64,000 nt of DNA, taken from positions 55,241 to 119,240 of the forward strand of contig NZ_JAILYJ010000019.1 in assembly GCF_019793465.1 (NCBI RefSeq). Direction: 5' to 3'. Each line of letters starts with the position of its first letter. Positions within the stretch are counted from its first letter, which is position 1. Below, one piece after another: positions 24,772 to 34,106 of the stretch. The DNA is from Rhizobium croatiense (lineage in GTDB: Bacteria > Pseudomonadota > Alphaproteobacteria > Rhizobiales > Rhizobiaceae). The notes under the pieces were generated by a model. That model was not told where the DNA came from and ran no database searches. It saw only the letters and a program-made list of their open reading frames with translations. Made by a program: the position numbers and the translations under genes.

Positions 24772-26415
24772 ATGGCCGTAACGACTGAGGCTGTTACAGC
24801 AGACGAGACAGCGCTTTCGGTGCGCGCCCTGACAGTCGACCTGCCGAAAGGCATGGAACGGGCTCATGCCGTCGAAAATGTTTCGTTTGAGCTCAAGCGT
24901 GGTCAGATCCTTTGCATTATCGGCGAGTCCGGGTCGGGAAAATCGGTAACGGCGAACACGATCATGGGACTCTTGCCTAAGGTCATTCCAGTCTCGTCGG
25001 GCGCGATCACGCTTGACGGAACGACCCTTGTCGGCGCGCCGGCAAAAAAGCTGCGCCAGCTGCGCGGCCGTGTCGTCTCGATGATCTTTCAGGATCCGCT
25101 TTCGGCGCTGAACCCGCTGATGACGGTCGGCGAACAGGTCACCGAGGTGATGGCGGCCCATGGAGTGGGTACGAAAGCCTCGCGGCGCGAGCGCGCCCTC
25201 GAGTTGCTGACCGAAGTCGGCCTGCCCGACCCTGAACTCATGTACCACCAGTACCCGTTCCGGCTTTCTGGTGGTCAGCGCCAGCGCGTTATGATCGCGA
25301 TGGCGCTCGCCCTCGAGCCGACCGTTTTGATCGCAGACGAACCAACGACAGCCCTTGACGTCACCACCCAGGCGCAGATCCTGAAGCTCATCCGAGACAT
25401 TCAGCGTCGTAAGGATATGAGCGTTATGTTCATCACCCACGACTTTGGCGTTGTGGCTGAGATCGCCGATAGCGTCGTTGTTATGGAGAAAGGACGGATC
25501 GTCGAGCAGGGCAGCGCCGATCAGGTTCTCAAATCCCCCAGACATCCCTATACCCAGCGCCTGATCGCGGCTGTTCCGCGCCTCACGGGCGAAGACAGAA
25601 AGCTCGATGCGCCGGCGAGCGACGAGACCATCCTGACGGTCCATGGACTGTGCAAGACCTACCGCAGCGGCAGCGCCCTGTTCGGCAGCCAGCGTGTCGT
25701 GCCTGCGGTGACGGACGCGTCATTCACGTTGTCGGCGGGCCGCACCCTCGGCATCGTCGGGGAAAGCGGTTCCGGAAAATCGTCGCTGGGACGGCTCCTG
25801 ATCAAGCTTCAGGACAGCGACAGCGGTCAGATCCTGTTTGAGGGAAAGGACATCGTCAAACTCTCAGAATCCGAGTTTCGGCCACTGCGCCCTCGAATTC
25901 AGATGATTTTCCAGGATCCTTTCGCCTCACTCAACCCACGCTCCACGATCGGTCAGATCCTGACCGTCGGGCCCGTCGCGCATGGCATGCCTTACGCACA
26001 GGCGCGCGAAGAGGCCCGAGCTTTGCTCTCCCACGTCGGTCTCGATGCCGGTGCCTTCGGCCGCTACCCTCACGAGTTCTCGGGTGGGCAGCGCCAGCGC
26101 ATCGGCATTGCTCGGGCGCTGATGTTCAAGCCGAAGCTGCTGATTGCGGACGAGGCGGTCTCCGCGCTTGATGTGTCGATCCAGGCCCAGATCCTCAAGC
26201 TGCTTGATCAAATCCAGCGCGAAACCGGCGTCTCAATGATCTTCATTACCCATGATCTTCGTGTTGCCAGCCAGATCTGCGATGAAATTGCAGTCATGCA
26301 GAAGGGCCGGGTCGTCGAACGCGGCCCGCCGTCTCAGATCTTCCTGAAGCCGCAATCGGCCTACACGCGCGAGCTTGTTGCTGCAATTCCGGGAGAAAGC
26401 CGAAGAGACAGCTGA
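24772..26415 (+). CDS. Fused double ATPase of a dipeptide/oligopeptide-type ABC importer (547 aa)
   Basis: Two complete ABC ATPase halves (DppD-like then DppF-like) in one chain, as in GsiA. The first has Walker A GESGSGKS near 51-58, signature LSGGQRQRV and Walker B LIADEPTTALDV. The second has GESGSGKSSLG, FSGGQRQRIG and LIADEAVSALDV. The start is the ATG at 24772, with AAGGGAGA upstream; the frame opens earlier without similarity. First gene of the operon ATPase - binding protein - two permeases, and it energises uptake at the inner membrane. The transported compound is unknown. The adjacent DAO oxidoreductase suggests a peptide-like amine or opine-like compound, by inference. Confidence 0.95.
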   Translation: MAVTTEAVTADETALSVRALTVDLPKGMERAHAVENVSFELKRGQILCIIGESGSGKSVTANTIMGLLPKVIPVSSGAITLDGTTLVGAPAKKLRQLRGRVVSMIFQDPLSALNPLMTVGEQVTEVMAAHGVGTKASRRERALELLTEVGLPDPELMYHQYPFRLSGGQRQRVMIAMALALEPTVLIADEPTTALDVTTQAQILKLIRDIQRRKDMSVMFITHDFGVVAEIADSVVVMEKGRIVEQGSADQVLKSPRHPYTQRLIAAVPRLTGEDRKLDAPASDETILTVHGLCKTYRSGSALFGSQRVVPAVTDASFTLSAGRTLGIVGESGSGKSSLGRLLIKLQDSDSGQILFEGKDIVKLSESEFRPLRPRIQMIFQDPFASLNPRSTIGQILTVGPVAHGMPYAQAREEARALLSHVGLDAGAFGRYPHEFSGGQRQRIGIARALMFKPKLLIADEAVSALDVSIQAQILKLLDQIQRETGVSMIFITHDLRVASQICDEIAVMQKGRVVERGPPSQIFLKPQSAYTRELVAAIPGESRRDS

Positions 26416-26464
26416 GATCAACTGCCGGCAGCAGCTTCCTAATGAGCAAAAGAGAGGGAATAAA

Positions 26465-28135
26465 ATGACAAAAGATTCTACGACCAAAGCGAACTATTCT
26501 CGGCGCGACGCACTGCGCCTGATGGCAGCAGGCGGCATTGCGTGCTTCGCCGCTCCCAACCTGATCGGCAAGCCGGATATTGCGTGGGCCGCCGACAAGA
26601 AACCTGCGGGTCGTGTCGTGGTCGGGCTTTCGCAGGAACCGACCGTCTTCAATCCGCTGATGGCACATATCGAAACGGACGATGCGGTACACTTCTCGCT
26701 CTTCGACGCCCTCTTTCGCATGGATCCCAGCGGCGTGCTCCAGCCTAATCTTGCGGCAGAAGTGCCGACGCAAAAGAACGGCGGCATCTCCCAAGATGGC
26801 CTGAACTGGCGCGTCCGCCTCCGTGATGATGTTCGCTGGCATGACGGCAAGCCGTTCACGGCCGAGGATGTGAAGTTCACCCTTGAATTGATCACCAATC
26901 CGAAATTCCGCGCCTGGCGTACCGGCGGCCATTCGCTGGTGCGTGACCTCACGGTAGTCTCGCCAACTGAAATCACCTGGCGCATGGAGCAGGTATTCGC
27001 TCCTTACCTCTCGTTTCTCACCGAAACCTTCATCGTGCCAAAGCACCTTCTCGAGAATGAGGCCGATCCGAACACCGCAGCCTTCAACCAGGCACCCGTT
27101 GGCACAGGCGCTTTCAAGTGGAGCCAGCGCGTAGCAGGTGACCATCTCGAACTGGCCGCGAACCCGGATTATTTTGCGGACGGTCCGTATGTCGAACAGC
27201 TTGTATTCAAATACATTCCTGACCAGACGGTGCTGTACACGCAGTTCAAGAGCGGCGACATCGACCTCACAGACCAGGCCTACATCACGCCAGACCACTA
27301 CGAGGAAGCCAGCAAATTGCCGGGCCGTGTGGTGAGCCTCGTGCCCGGTGCCTCCGTCGAGTCGCTCTACCTCAATCTCGAGCGGCCGCAGTTCAAGGAG
27401 CTTGCAGTGCGTCAGGCACTCTATGCCGCAATGGACAGGGCGGCAATCATCGACGCGCTCTATTTCGGCGTGGTCACAACGACCGAAACCTTCATGCCGA
27501 AGGAGTCGTACTATTTCAATCCGAACCTTCCGGCGCAGGAATTCAATCTCGACGCCGCACGCAAGCTCCTCGACGATGCCGGCTGGGTGCCGGGATCGGA
27601 TGGGATCCGTGAGAAGAATGGAGTGAAGCTGGCATTTAACAACTCGACGACGTCAGGCAACAATCTTCGTGAGCAGGTGCAGCAGTTCCTGCAGCAGACA
27701 TTTGCTGAAATTGGCGTCCAGATGACCATCTCGAATTTGCCGGCCGCCGTCATGTTCGGCGAATTCTGGCTGAAGTCACAATTCGACACGGCAATCTCGG
27801 GCGTGACGCATCTGATTGCCGCGGATCCCGATGCAACCAACCGTCTTGCGAGCAGCGCGATTGCCGCGAAGGGTGGAAAGGGATCGAACGTCGGCCAGTA
27901 TTCTAATCCGGAAGTGGATGCGCTGCTCAAGAAGGGTGCCCAGACCTTCGATCCGGATGCACGGCGTGAAATCTACTACCGCATCCAGGAAATCGTGCGT
28001 CAGGACCTTCCCTTCCTTCCGCTGTTTGCCGCCACCTATGTGGTTGGCACGAAGGAAGGCTTTGAGGGCTGGGAACCGAATACGAACACGCGCACGGCCT
28101 CATGGCATGCTGCCGCCTGGCATTGGAAGAGCTGA
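26465..28135 (+). CDS. Periplasmic substrate-binding protein of the importer, SBP family 5 (556 aa)
   Basis: Captures the imported compound in the periplasm. The N-terminus holds a twin-arginine signal, SRRDALRLMAAGG, followed by a hydrophobic run and an alanine-rich cleavage region ending near IAWAADK, so export is probably by Tat. The mature part is a cluster-5 peptide-binding protein with the family block LRDDVRWHDGKPFTAEDVKFT. The start is the ATG at 26465 after AGAGAGGG; upstream in-frame sequence overlaps the ATPase gene. A strong hairpin between this gene and the permease gene may raise its mRNA level over the rest. Confidence 0.95.
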   Translation: MTKDSTTKANYSRRDALRLMAAGGIACFAAPNLIGKPDIAWAADKKPAGRVVVGLSQEPTVFNPLMAHIETDDAVHFSLFDALFRMDPSGVLQPNLAAEVPTQKNGGISQDGLNWRVRLRDDVRWHDGKPFTAEDVKFTLELITNPKFRAWRTGGHSLVRDLTVVSPTEITWRMEQVFAPYLSFLTETFIVPKHLLENEADPNTAAFNQAPVGTGAFKWSQRVAGDHLELAANPDYFADGPYVEQLVFKYIPDQTVLYTQFKSGDIDLTDQAYITPDHYEEASKLPGRVVSLVPGASVESLYLNLERPQFKELAVRQALYAAMDRAAIIDALYFGVVTTTETFMPKESYYFNPNLPAQEFNLDAARKLLDDAGWVPGSDGIREKNGVKLAFNNSTTSGNNLREQVQQFLQQTFAEIGVQMTISNLPAAVMFGEFWLKSQFDTAISGVTHLIAADPDATNRLASSAIAAKGGKGSNVGQYSNPEVDALLKKGAQTFDPDARREIYYRIQEIVRQDLPFLPLFAATYVVGTKEGFEGWEPNTNTRTASWHAAAWHWKS

Positions 28136-28145
28136 GTAACCTACC

Positions 28146-28172
28146 GTCGCCGCCGCGTGTCGCGGCGGCGAC
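28146..28172 (+). other. Perfect 12-bp stem-loop between binding-protein and permease genes
   Basis: The 12-base arm at 28146-28157 (GTCGCCGCCGCG) pairs perfectly with 28161-28172 across a three-base loop. It sits 11 bases after the binding-protein stop and 30 bases before the permease start. There is no T-run, so it is more likely an mRNA-stabilising or partial-attenuation structure than a full terminator. Similar elements give high binding-protein to permease ratios in many ABC operons. Confidence 0.7.
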
Positions 28173-28202
28173 CTCTATTGGCGCTATCAAAGGGAGAGCT
28201 CC

Positions 28203-29153
28203 ATGCGTAGCTTCCTACTTAACCGGTTCGCTCAGAGCCTCGTACTGCTCCTCATCGTTTCCGTCATTGGCTTCGTGGTCCTCAACCTGATCCCCGGCGG
28301 GCCCCTGGCACAATTTGGGCTGGATGCGAGCATGACGCAGGATGACCTGAACCGACTGGCGGAGCAGCTTGGCCTCAACCGTCCTCTGTGGATGCAGTAT
28401 CTGGATTGGGCCTGGCGCCTCGTAAAGGGAGACTGGGGCCATTCCTTCCGTGACGGAGCACCAGTAATCGAAGTAATTGGACGGCACCTAATGGCAACGC
28501 TGTTGTTGATGGGATCGTCCACCGTCATCGCGATCGCCATCGGAACGTGGATCGGCGTCCGCGGCGCCATCAAACGCTATTCGCTTTTCGACTACATGGC
28601 GACGGTCGGTGCGATGGTGGCTCTTTCGATCCCGACTTTCTGGTTCGGCCTGATCGGCATTTACGTGTTCTCGCTCAAACTTGGCTGGCTGCCGGCCGGC
28701 AACATGTACACGATCGGCGACGAGTCCGTTCTGAATTATCTCCACCATCTAATTCTGCCCAGCGTGGTGCTCGCGCTGGTACATGTGGCCATCTGGAGCC
28801 GCTATATGCGAACGGCCACTCTCGACGTTATCAATCAGGAATTCGTCAAGACAGCCCGCGCCAAAGGATTGAGCGAGCGGCGAATTCTGATGAAACATGT
28901 TATCGGCAATGCCCTCCTGCCGATGATCACGCTCCTTGGGATGCAGCTTCCCAGCGTCCTGACGGGGGCGTTGGTGACCGAGACGGTTTTCACCTGGCCG
29001 GGGATGGGCCGCCTGTTCCTCGACAGCCTCGGCTACAGCGACTACCCGGTCGTCATGGGATTGCTCATGTTCTCGGCGATCCTTGTCGTGCTTAGCAACC
29101 TGGCCGCCGACATCGTTGTCGCCTTCATCGATCCCCGTATCCGTCTGAGTTAA
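28203..29153 (+). CDS. ABC importer permease, DppB type (316 aa)
   Basis: Inner-membrane permease of the dipeptide/oligopeptide class. The N-terminal segment RSFLLNRFAQSLVLLLIVSV is the standard first membrane helix and there are about six helices in all. The EAA-type loop is in FVKTARAKGLSERRILMKH, which contacts the ATPase. AAAGGGAGAGC precedes the ATG. It partners the DppC-type permease that follows. Confidence 0.94.
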   Translation: MRSFLLNRFAQSLVLLLIVSVIGFVVLNLIPGGPLAQFGLDASMTQDDLNRLAEQLGLNRPLWMQYLDWAWRLVKGDWGHSFRDGAPVIEVIGRHLMATLLLMGSSTVIAIAIGTWIGVRGAIKRYSLFDYMATVGAMVALSIPTFWFGLIGIYVFSLKLGWLPAGNMYTIGDESVLNYLHHLILPSVVLALVHVAIWSRYMRTATLDVINQEFVKTARAKGLSERRILMKHVIGNALLPMITLLGMQLPSVLTGALVTETVFTWPGMGRLFLDSLGYSDYPVVMGLLMFSAILVVLSNLAADIVVAFIDPRIRLS

Positions 29154-29185
29154 GCGCCATGAACGCCCATCAGGAGTCAGCCATC

Positions 29186-30064
29186 ATGACTGCCATTGCC
29201 GCAAATTCAACCCGGGAGCGCTGGTGGAACAGCCGAACGACGCACCGTTTCATGAAGCATCATCTGGCCCTCATCGGCATGGTGATGATCGCCCTCCTGA
29301 CCCTCGCGTGCGTCCTCGGACCCCATTTGTTGCCGTACGATTCGCTCTATATCGATCTGCGCGCCCGCTTCGCTCCGCCGCTGACAGGTCAACATTATCT
29401 CGGCACCGACCCGCTGGGGCGAGACTTGGCCGCCCGATTGTTCATGGCGGGCCGAATTTCGCTGCTGGTCGGTTTCTCGGCGATGCTTTTGTCGACCCTG
29501 ATCGGAACACTGGTCGGCGTAGTGGCGGGATATAGGGGTGGTCTGGTCGGCACGGTACTGATGCGTGCCGTTGATGGCTTCCTGTCCTTCCCGTCCATCT
29601 TCCTGGTGCTTGCTCTTGCGGCTGCGTTGAAGCCGAGTCCTTTCATGATCACCGTGGTCATCGCTGCAACGAGCTGGATGGAAGTTGCCCGAATTGTCGA
29701 GGCCGAGGTTCGCTCCCTGCGCGAGCGTGAATTCGTGCTGGCGGGCCGCATGCTGGGACTGAGCGCAACGCATATCATGTTCCGTGAGATCCTTCCCAAT
29801 GCCATCGGTCCGATCATTGTCGCGGCCACCCTGACCGTCGCCCGCGCGATCCTGATGGAGGCCTATATCAGCTTCCTCGGCTATGGAATTCAGCCGCCAC
29901 TGCCCAGCTGGGGCAATATGCTGAACGGCGCGCAGCAATATCTGGGTACCGCGCCCTGGCTGGCGATTATTCCCGGCGCGGCCATAACGATCGCTGTCAC
30001 CAGCTTCAACTTCATCGGCGACGGCCTCCGCGATGCGTTCGATGTTCGCGGTGATCACAGCTGA
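29186..30064 (+). CDS. ABC importer permease, DppC type (292 aa)
   Basis: Second inner-membrane permease. The N-terminal hydrophobic helix follows the basic stretch RERWWNSRTTHRFMKHH. The membrane domain includes HYLGTDPLGRDLAARL, the hallmark of DppC/OppC proteins, and the EAA loop REREFVLAGRMLGLSATHI. The start is set at the ATG at 29186 because AGGAG lies nine bases upstream; an earlier ATG at 29159, six bases after the dppB-like stop, would add nine residues. It completes the importer operon. Confidence 0.93.
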   Translation: MTAIAANSTRERWWNSRTTHRFMKHHLALIGMVMIALLTLACVLGPHLLPYDSLYIDLRARFAPPLTGQHYLGTDPLGRDLAARLFMAGRISLLVGFSAMLLSTLIGTLVGVVAGYRGGLVGTVLMRAVDGFLSFPSIFLVLALAAALKPSPFMITVVIAATSWMEVARIVEAEVRSLREREFVLAGRMLGLSATHIMFREILPNAIGPIIVAATLTVARAILMEAYISFLGYGIQPPLPSWGNMLNGAQQYLGTAPWLAIIPGAAITIAVTSFNFIGDGLRDAFDVRGDHS

Positions 30065-30214
30065 GAGAACCACGATTTCGTGCGGCGCCGTCAGCAAGAG
30101 TAGCGAGATCATCCGATGATAAGGGTCGGAAACGACTGCTCGCACACTAATAATTGAGCGTTTAGCGTTTCCCGTCGGAGATGACTTGAGCGCGATGCCA
30201 GAGGAACAGAAGCA

Positions 30215-31549
30215 ATGCGGGTCCAGGTTCAGAAAGTAAGTGATAGCGCCTCTTTTCCAGGCCAGGTCGACGTCGTCGTAGTCGGCGCAGGGATCGTCGG
30301 TACCTGCACGGCCTATGAACTCGCTCGCAAGGGGGTCTCGGTTGCCCTGCTCGAAAAGGGAATCGTCGGTGGCGAGCAGTCGAGCCGTAACTGGGGGTGG
30401 GTCCGACAGCAGAATCGTGACCTCTATGAACTCCCTTTAGCCATGTACAGTCTGCGGCGCTGGGAGGAGCTGAGCACCGAAATAGGCCGTGATCTCGGGT
30501 TTCGTCGAAGCGGAATCCTTTACTGCACCAAAGAAGAGGCGGATGTCGCCCGTTGGGAAAAGTGGGGTCAGGCTGCTCGCCTTCGGGGATTTCATAGCCA
30601 GATACTCAGCGCTTCTGAGGCTAATGAGCGCGCTTCGGGCGGCACGTCTTCCTGGATAGGTGGCGTTTGGTCGCCAAGCGATGGGAGAGCCGAGCCCGGC
30701 CTGGCTGTGCCTGCCATCGCCGAGGCCGCGAAGGAAAATGGCGTATCGTTGCACCAGAACTGTGCGGTCCGGGGCCTCGACATTGCCAACGGCCGGATAA
30801 CAGGCGTTTGGACAGAGCGAGGACTGGTGAGAGCCAACACCGTTGTCTGCGCCGGCGGAGCATGGGCGTCCCGGTTTTCTCATCGGTATGGCATCGAAAT
30901 TCCGGTCGCAAACATCGCGGGGACGGCGATCAAGACCACTCCTGCGCCCCAAATCATTCAAGCCGGATGCCTCTCCGCCTCAAACTTCGTCTTGCGTCGT
31001 CGGATAGACGGGTCATACACAATTGCCGTACCGGGGCGTGGAACGCTAGATATCACGCCTCGAGGCATGCGATATGCGTTCAAATTCTACCAGATGTACC
31101 GCAGTAAGATCGGTAAGAAGCTGAAGTACAGACTGAACAGCAGCTTCTGGAATGGACCCGATGCTTTCAGCAGCTGGGAGAACGATGAAATCTCGCCGTT
31201 TGAGAAAAACCGCATTCTGGATCCAGCGCCGGATGGACAGCTCGTGAAGCTCGCATTGAAGAACCTTGAACGCGAATATCCAGCGCTCAAGGGGATCGGG
31301 ATCGAGCGCGCGTGGGGAGGGCTCATCGATACTTCCCCAGATCTCGTTCCGATCATCTCAAGAGTGGAGCATCTGCCTGGTTACGTGATTGCCGCGGGAT
31401 TTAGCGGACACGGCTTTGCCATCGGACCGGGTGCCGGTCGGTTGGTCAGCGAGATCGTGATGAACGAGACGCCCATCACGGATATTTCACCCTACAGGCT
31501 GAGCCGGTTCAGCGATGGCTCGGCAATCAGACGACCGGAAATGATGTAG
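30215..31549 (+). CDS. DAO-type FAD-dependent oxidoreductase (444 aa)
   Basis: Flavoprotein paralogous to 16865-18187, sharing EKG.VGGEQSSRNWGW and RRIDGSYT.A blocks. The FAD loop is VVVVGAGIVGTC near residues 20-31 and the C-terminal FAD contact is FSGHGFAIGPGAGRL. GAGGAACAG precedes the ATG. It follows the ABC importer operon by 150 bp on the same strand, so it probably oxidises the imported compound or a product of it, releasing an imine or keto acid. Whether it uses oxygen or a respiratory acceptor cannot be told. Confidence 0.87.
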   Translation: MRVQVQKVSDSASFPGQVDVVVVGAGIVGTCTAYELARKGVSVALLEKGIVGGEQSSRNWGWVRQQNRDLYELPLAMYSLRRWEELSTEIGRDLGFRRSGILYCTKEEADVARWEKWGQAARLRGFHSQILSASEANERASGGTSSWIGGVWSPSDGRAEPGLAVPAIAEAAKENGVSLHQNCAVRGLDIANGRITGVWTERGLVRANTVVCAGGAWASRFSHRYGIEIPVANIAGTAIKTTPAPQIIQAGCLSASNFVLRRRIDGSYTIAVPGRGTLDITPRGMRYAFKFYQMYRSKIGKKLKYRLNSSFWNGPDAFSSWENDEISPFEKNRILDPAPDGQLVKLALKNLEREYPALKGIGIERAWGGLIDTSPDLVPIISRVEHLPGYVIAAGFSGHGFAIGPGAGRLVSEIVMNETPITDISPYRLSRFSDGSAIRRPEMM

Positions 31550-31700
31550 CAGTCGATGTTGATTGCAGCCCCAGCGCTGCAGCGTGCCCAAGGGGGCCTC
31601 AGACCGACGAATGGGTCCGGGGTATCAATCAGACAGAACCGGCTTCAAGATTCTCGTCGATCGGGATCAGTTTCAAGGGGCCAATCATAGGAGTTAAAAA

Positions 31701-33671
31701 GTGGTCCACGAGCGCTATACCGTGCCGCGTCTCATCCGGGAACGAGCCCTGATCGATAAGGAGAAGTACCTGAAAGGGTACGAGGAAAGCGTCGAGAACC
31801 CGGACAAGTTCTGGGGCAAACACGGCAAGCGGATCGACTGGTTCAAGCCCTATACCAAGGTCAAGAACACCTCCTTTACCGGCAAGGTTTCGATCAAGTG
31901 GTTCGAGGACGGCCAGACCAACGTCTCCTATAATTGCATCGATCGTCATCTGAAGACGAACGGCGACCAGGTGGCGATCATCTGGGAAGGCGACAATCCC
32001 TATATCGACAAGAAGATCACCTATAACGAGCTTTACGAGCACGTCTGCCGGATGGCGAATGTGTTGAAGAAGCACGGCGTCAAGAAGGGCGATCGCGTCA
32101 CCATCTACATGCCGATGATCCCCGAGGCGGCTTATGCGATGCTCGCCTGCGCCCGCATCGGCGCGGTGCATTCGGTCGTCTTCGGCGGCTTCTCGCCCGA
32201 GGCCTTGGCCGGGCGCATCGTCGACTGCGAGTCCACCTTCGTCATCACCTGCGACGAAGGTCTGCGCGGCGGCAAGCCGGTGCCGCTGAAGGACAATACC
32301 GATACGGCGATCGACATCGCCGCCCGTCAGCACGTCAATGTCAGCAAGGTGCTGGTCGTGCGCCGCACCGGCGGCAAGACCGGCTGGGCGCCGGGCCGCG
32401 ACCTCTGGTATCACCAGGAAGTCACCACGGTGAAGGCCGAATGCCCGCCGGTGAAGATGAAGGCGGAAGATCCGCTGTTCATTCTCTACACGTCAGGCTC
32501 GACCGGCAAGCCGAAGGGCGTGCTGCACACGACGGGCGGTTATCTCGTCTACGCCTCGATGACGCATGAATATGTCTTCGATTACCATCATGGCGACGTC
32601 TACTGGTGCACGGCCGATGTCGGCTGGGTCACCGGCCATTCCTATATCGTCTACGGGCCGCTTTCGAACTGCGCGACGACGCTGATGTTCGAGGGCGTGC
32701 CGAATTTCCCCGATCAGGGCCGCTTCTGGGAGGTTATCGACAAGCACAAGGTCAATATCTTCTATACCGCGCCGACGGCGATCCGCTCACTGATGGGCGC
32801 CGGTGACGAATTCGTCACGCGCTCGTCGCGCTCTTCGCTGCGCCTGCTCGGCACGGTCGGCGAACCGATCAATCCGGAGGCCTGGGAGTGGTATTACAAC
32901 GTCGTCGGCGACAAACGCTGCCCTGTGATCGATACCTGGTGGCAGACGGAGACCGGCGGCCACATGATCACGCCGCTGCCCGGTGCGACCGACCTGAAAC
33001 CGGGTTCGGCGACGACGCCGTTCTTCGGCGTCAAGCCTGAGCTGGTCGACAATGAGGGCAAGGTGCTGGAAGGGGCCGCCGACGGCAATCTCTGCATAGC
33101 CGACAGCTGGCCGGGCCAGATGCGCACCGTCTATGGCGATCACGAGCGCTTCATCCAGACCTATTTCTCAACTTACAAAGGCAAGTACTTTACCGGCGAC
33201 GGCTGCCGCCGCGATGAAGACGGCTACTACTGGATTACCGGCCGCGTCGACGACGTGCTCAACGTCTCGGGCCATCGGCTTGGCACCGCGGAGGTGGAAT
33301 CCGCGCTCGTGTCGCACAATCTGGTTTCGGAAGCCGCGGTCGTCGGTTATCCGCATGCCATCAAGGGTCAGGGGATCTATTGCTATGTGACGCTGATGGC
33401 CGGCCACGAAGGGACGGACACGCTTCGCCAGGAACTGGTGAAACACGTCCGTGCCGAAATCGGCCCGATCGCCTCGCCCGACAAGATCCAGTTCGCCCCC
33501 GGCCTGCCGAAGACCCGCTCGGGCAAAATCATGCGCCGCATCCTGCGCAAGATCGCCGAGGACGATTTCGGCGCGCTCGGCGATACCTCGACACTTGCCG
33601 ACCCGGCTGTCGTCGATGATCTGATCGCCAACCGGCAGAACAAGGCAACGGCTGGGGCCATCACGTATTGA
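31701..33671 (+). CDS. acs: Acetyl-CoA synthetase, plasmid copy (656 aa)
   Basis: AMP-forming ligase that activates acetate to acetyl-CoA. It has full length and all core motifs: the ATP loop YTSGSTGKPKG, WWQTETGG, TGDGCRRDEDGYYWITGR, and the C-terminal lysine in TRSGKIMRR that is acetylated in Acs proteins. The start is GTG at 31701, with TAGGAG at 31689-31694, seven bases upstream. From about codon 30 on, the sequence reads like a rhizobial housekeeping acs. The first residues (VHERYTVPRLIRER) look different. It could consume acetate made if the nearby pathways yield acetaldehyde through the aldehyde dehydrogenase. Confidence 0.95.
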   Translation: MVHERYTVPRLIRERALIDKEKYLKGYEESVENPDKFWGKHGKRIDWFKPYTKVKNTSFTGKVSIKWFEDGQTNVSYNCIDRHLKTNGDQVAIIWEGDNPYIDKKITYNELYEHVCRMANVLKKHGVKKGDRVTIYMPMIPEAAYAMLACARIGAVHSVVFGGFSPEALAGRIVDCESTFVITCDEGLRGGKPVPLKDNTDTAIDIAARQHVNVSKVLVVRRTGGKTGWAPGRDLWYHQEVTTVKAECPPVKMKAEDPLFILYTSGSTGKPKGVLHTTGGYLVYASMTHEYVFDYHHGDVYWCTADVGWVTGHSYIVYGPLSNCATTLMFEGVPNFPDQGRFWEVIDKHKVNIFYTAPTAIRSLMGAGDEFVTRSSRSSLRLLGTVGEPINPEAWEWYYNVVGDKRCPVIDTWWQTETGGHMITPLPGATDLKPGSATTPFFGVKPELVDNEGKVLEGAADGNLCIADSWPGQMRTVYGDHERFIQTYFSTYKGKYFTGDGCRRDEDGYYWITGRVDDVLNVSGHRLGTAEVESALVSHNLVSEAAVVGYPHAIKGQGIYCYVTLMAGHEGTDTLRQELVKHVRAEIGPIASPDKIQFAPGLPKTRSGKIMRRILRKIAEDDFGALGDTSTLADPAVVDDLIANRQNKATAGAITY

Positions 33672-34106
33672 TGGTTCAGAAGTATGACACTGGCCTGAAA
33701 AGATATCTAATGGCGCGCCTCGATAATATCTATGAACGTCCGATCAACGAGATTACTTGCCAGCCCCGGTCGTCATCGCGGGACGTGCGGCCTTTGCTTA
33801 TCGCCCTATCGTTTCATTTTGGCCCAACATTCTGTTCGCAGCGTTCTTCGAGCGGTATGGACGATATTGCTTTCGAGGTCGAAACTCGACGAACATCAGC
33901 AGATCCTGCCAGCACGGAACTGCGGGACCTGCAAGACCAAATTGTCTATCGGGCAGGATCAATCAACGCGATATCTTATTGACCGCTTGCTTGAGGGACA
34001 CCACTGACGGCACGATGGTCTGCGTCTCTCACGCGGCGGATTAGCTGGACACCATCGTACCAGATGGTCGCAGCTCTGGATTTTCGCTCCTCTGGCATCG
34101 GCAAGA
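33672..34106. other. Intergenic, no gene supported
   Basis: This 435-bp gap lies between convergent acs and GNAT genes. Three overlapping short frames at 33668-34044 have no recognisable domain and look random. No terminator stem was found by eye. Confidence 0.45.

Noticed and set aside
29207..30145. 312-codon minus-strand frame over the DppC-type permease
   Set aside because: Shadow of a well-supported permease; the translation is rich in His, Gln and Arg, as expected from an antisense membrane gene.
31629..32414. 261-codon minus-strand frame over acs
   Set aside because: Antisense to the highly conserved acs gene, no domain.
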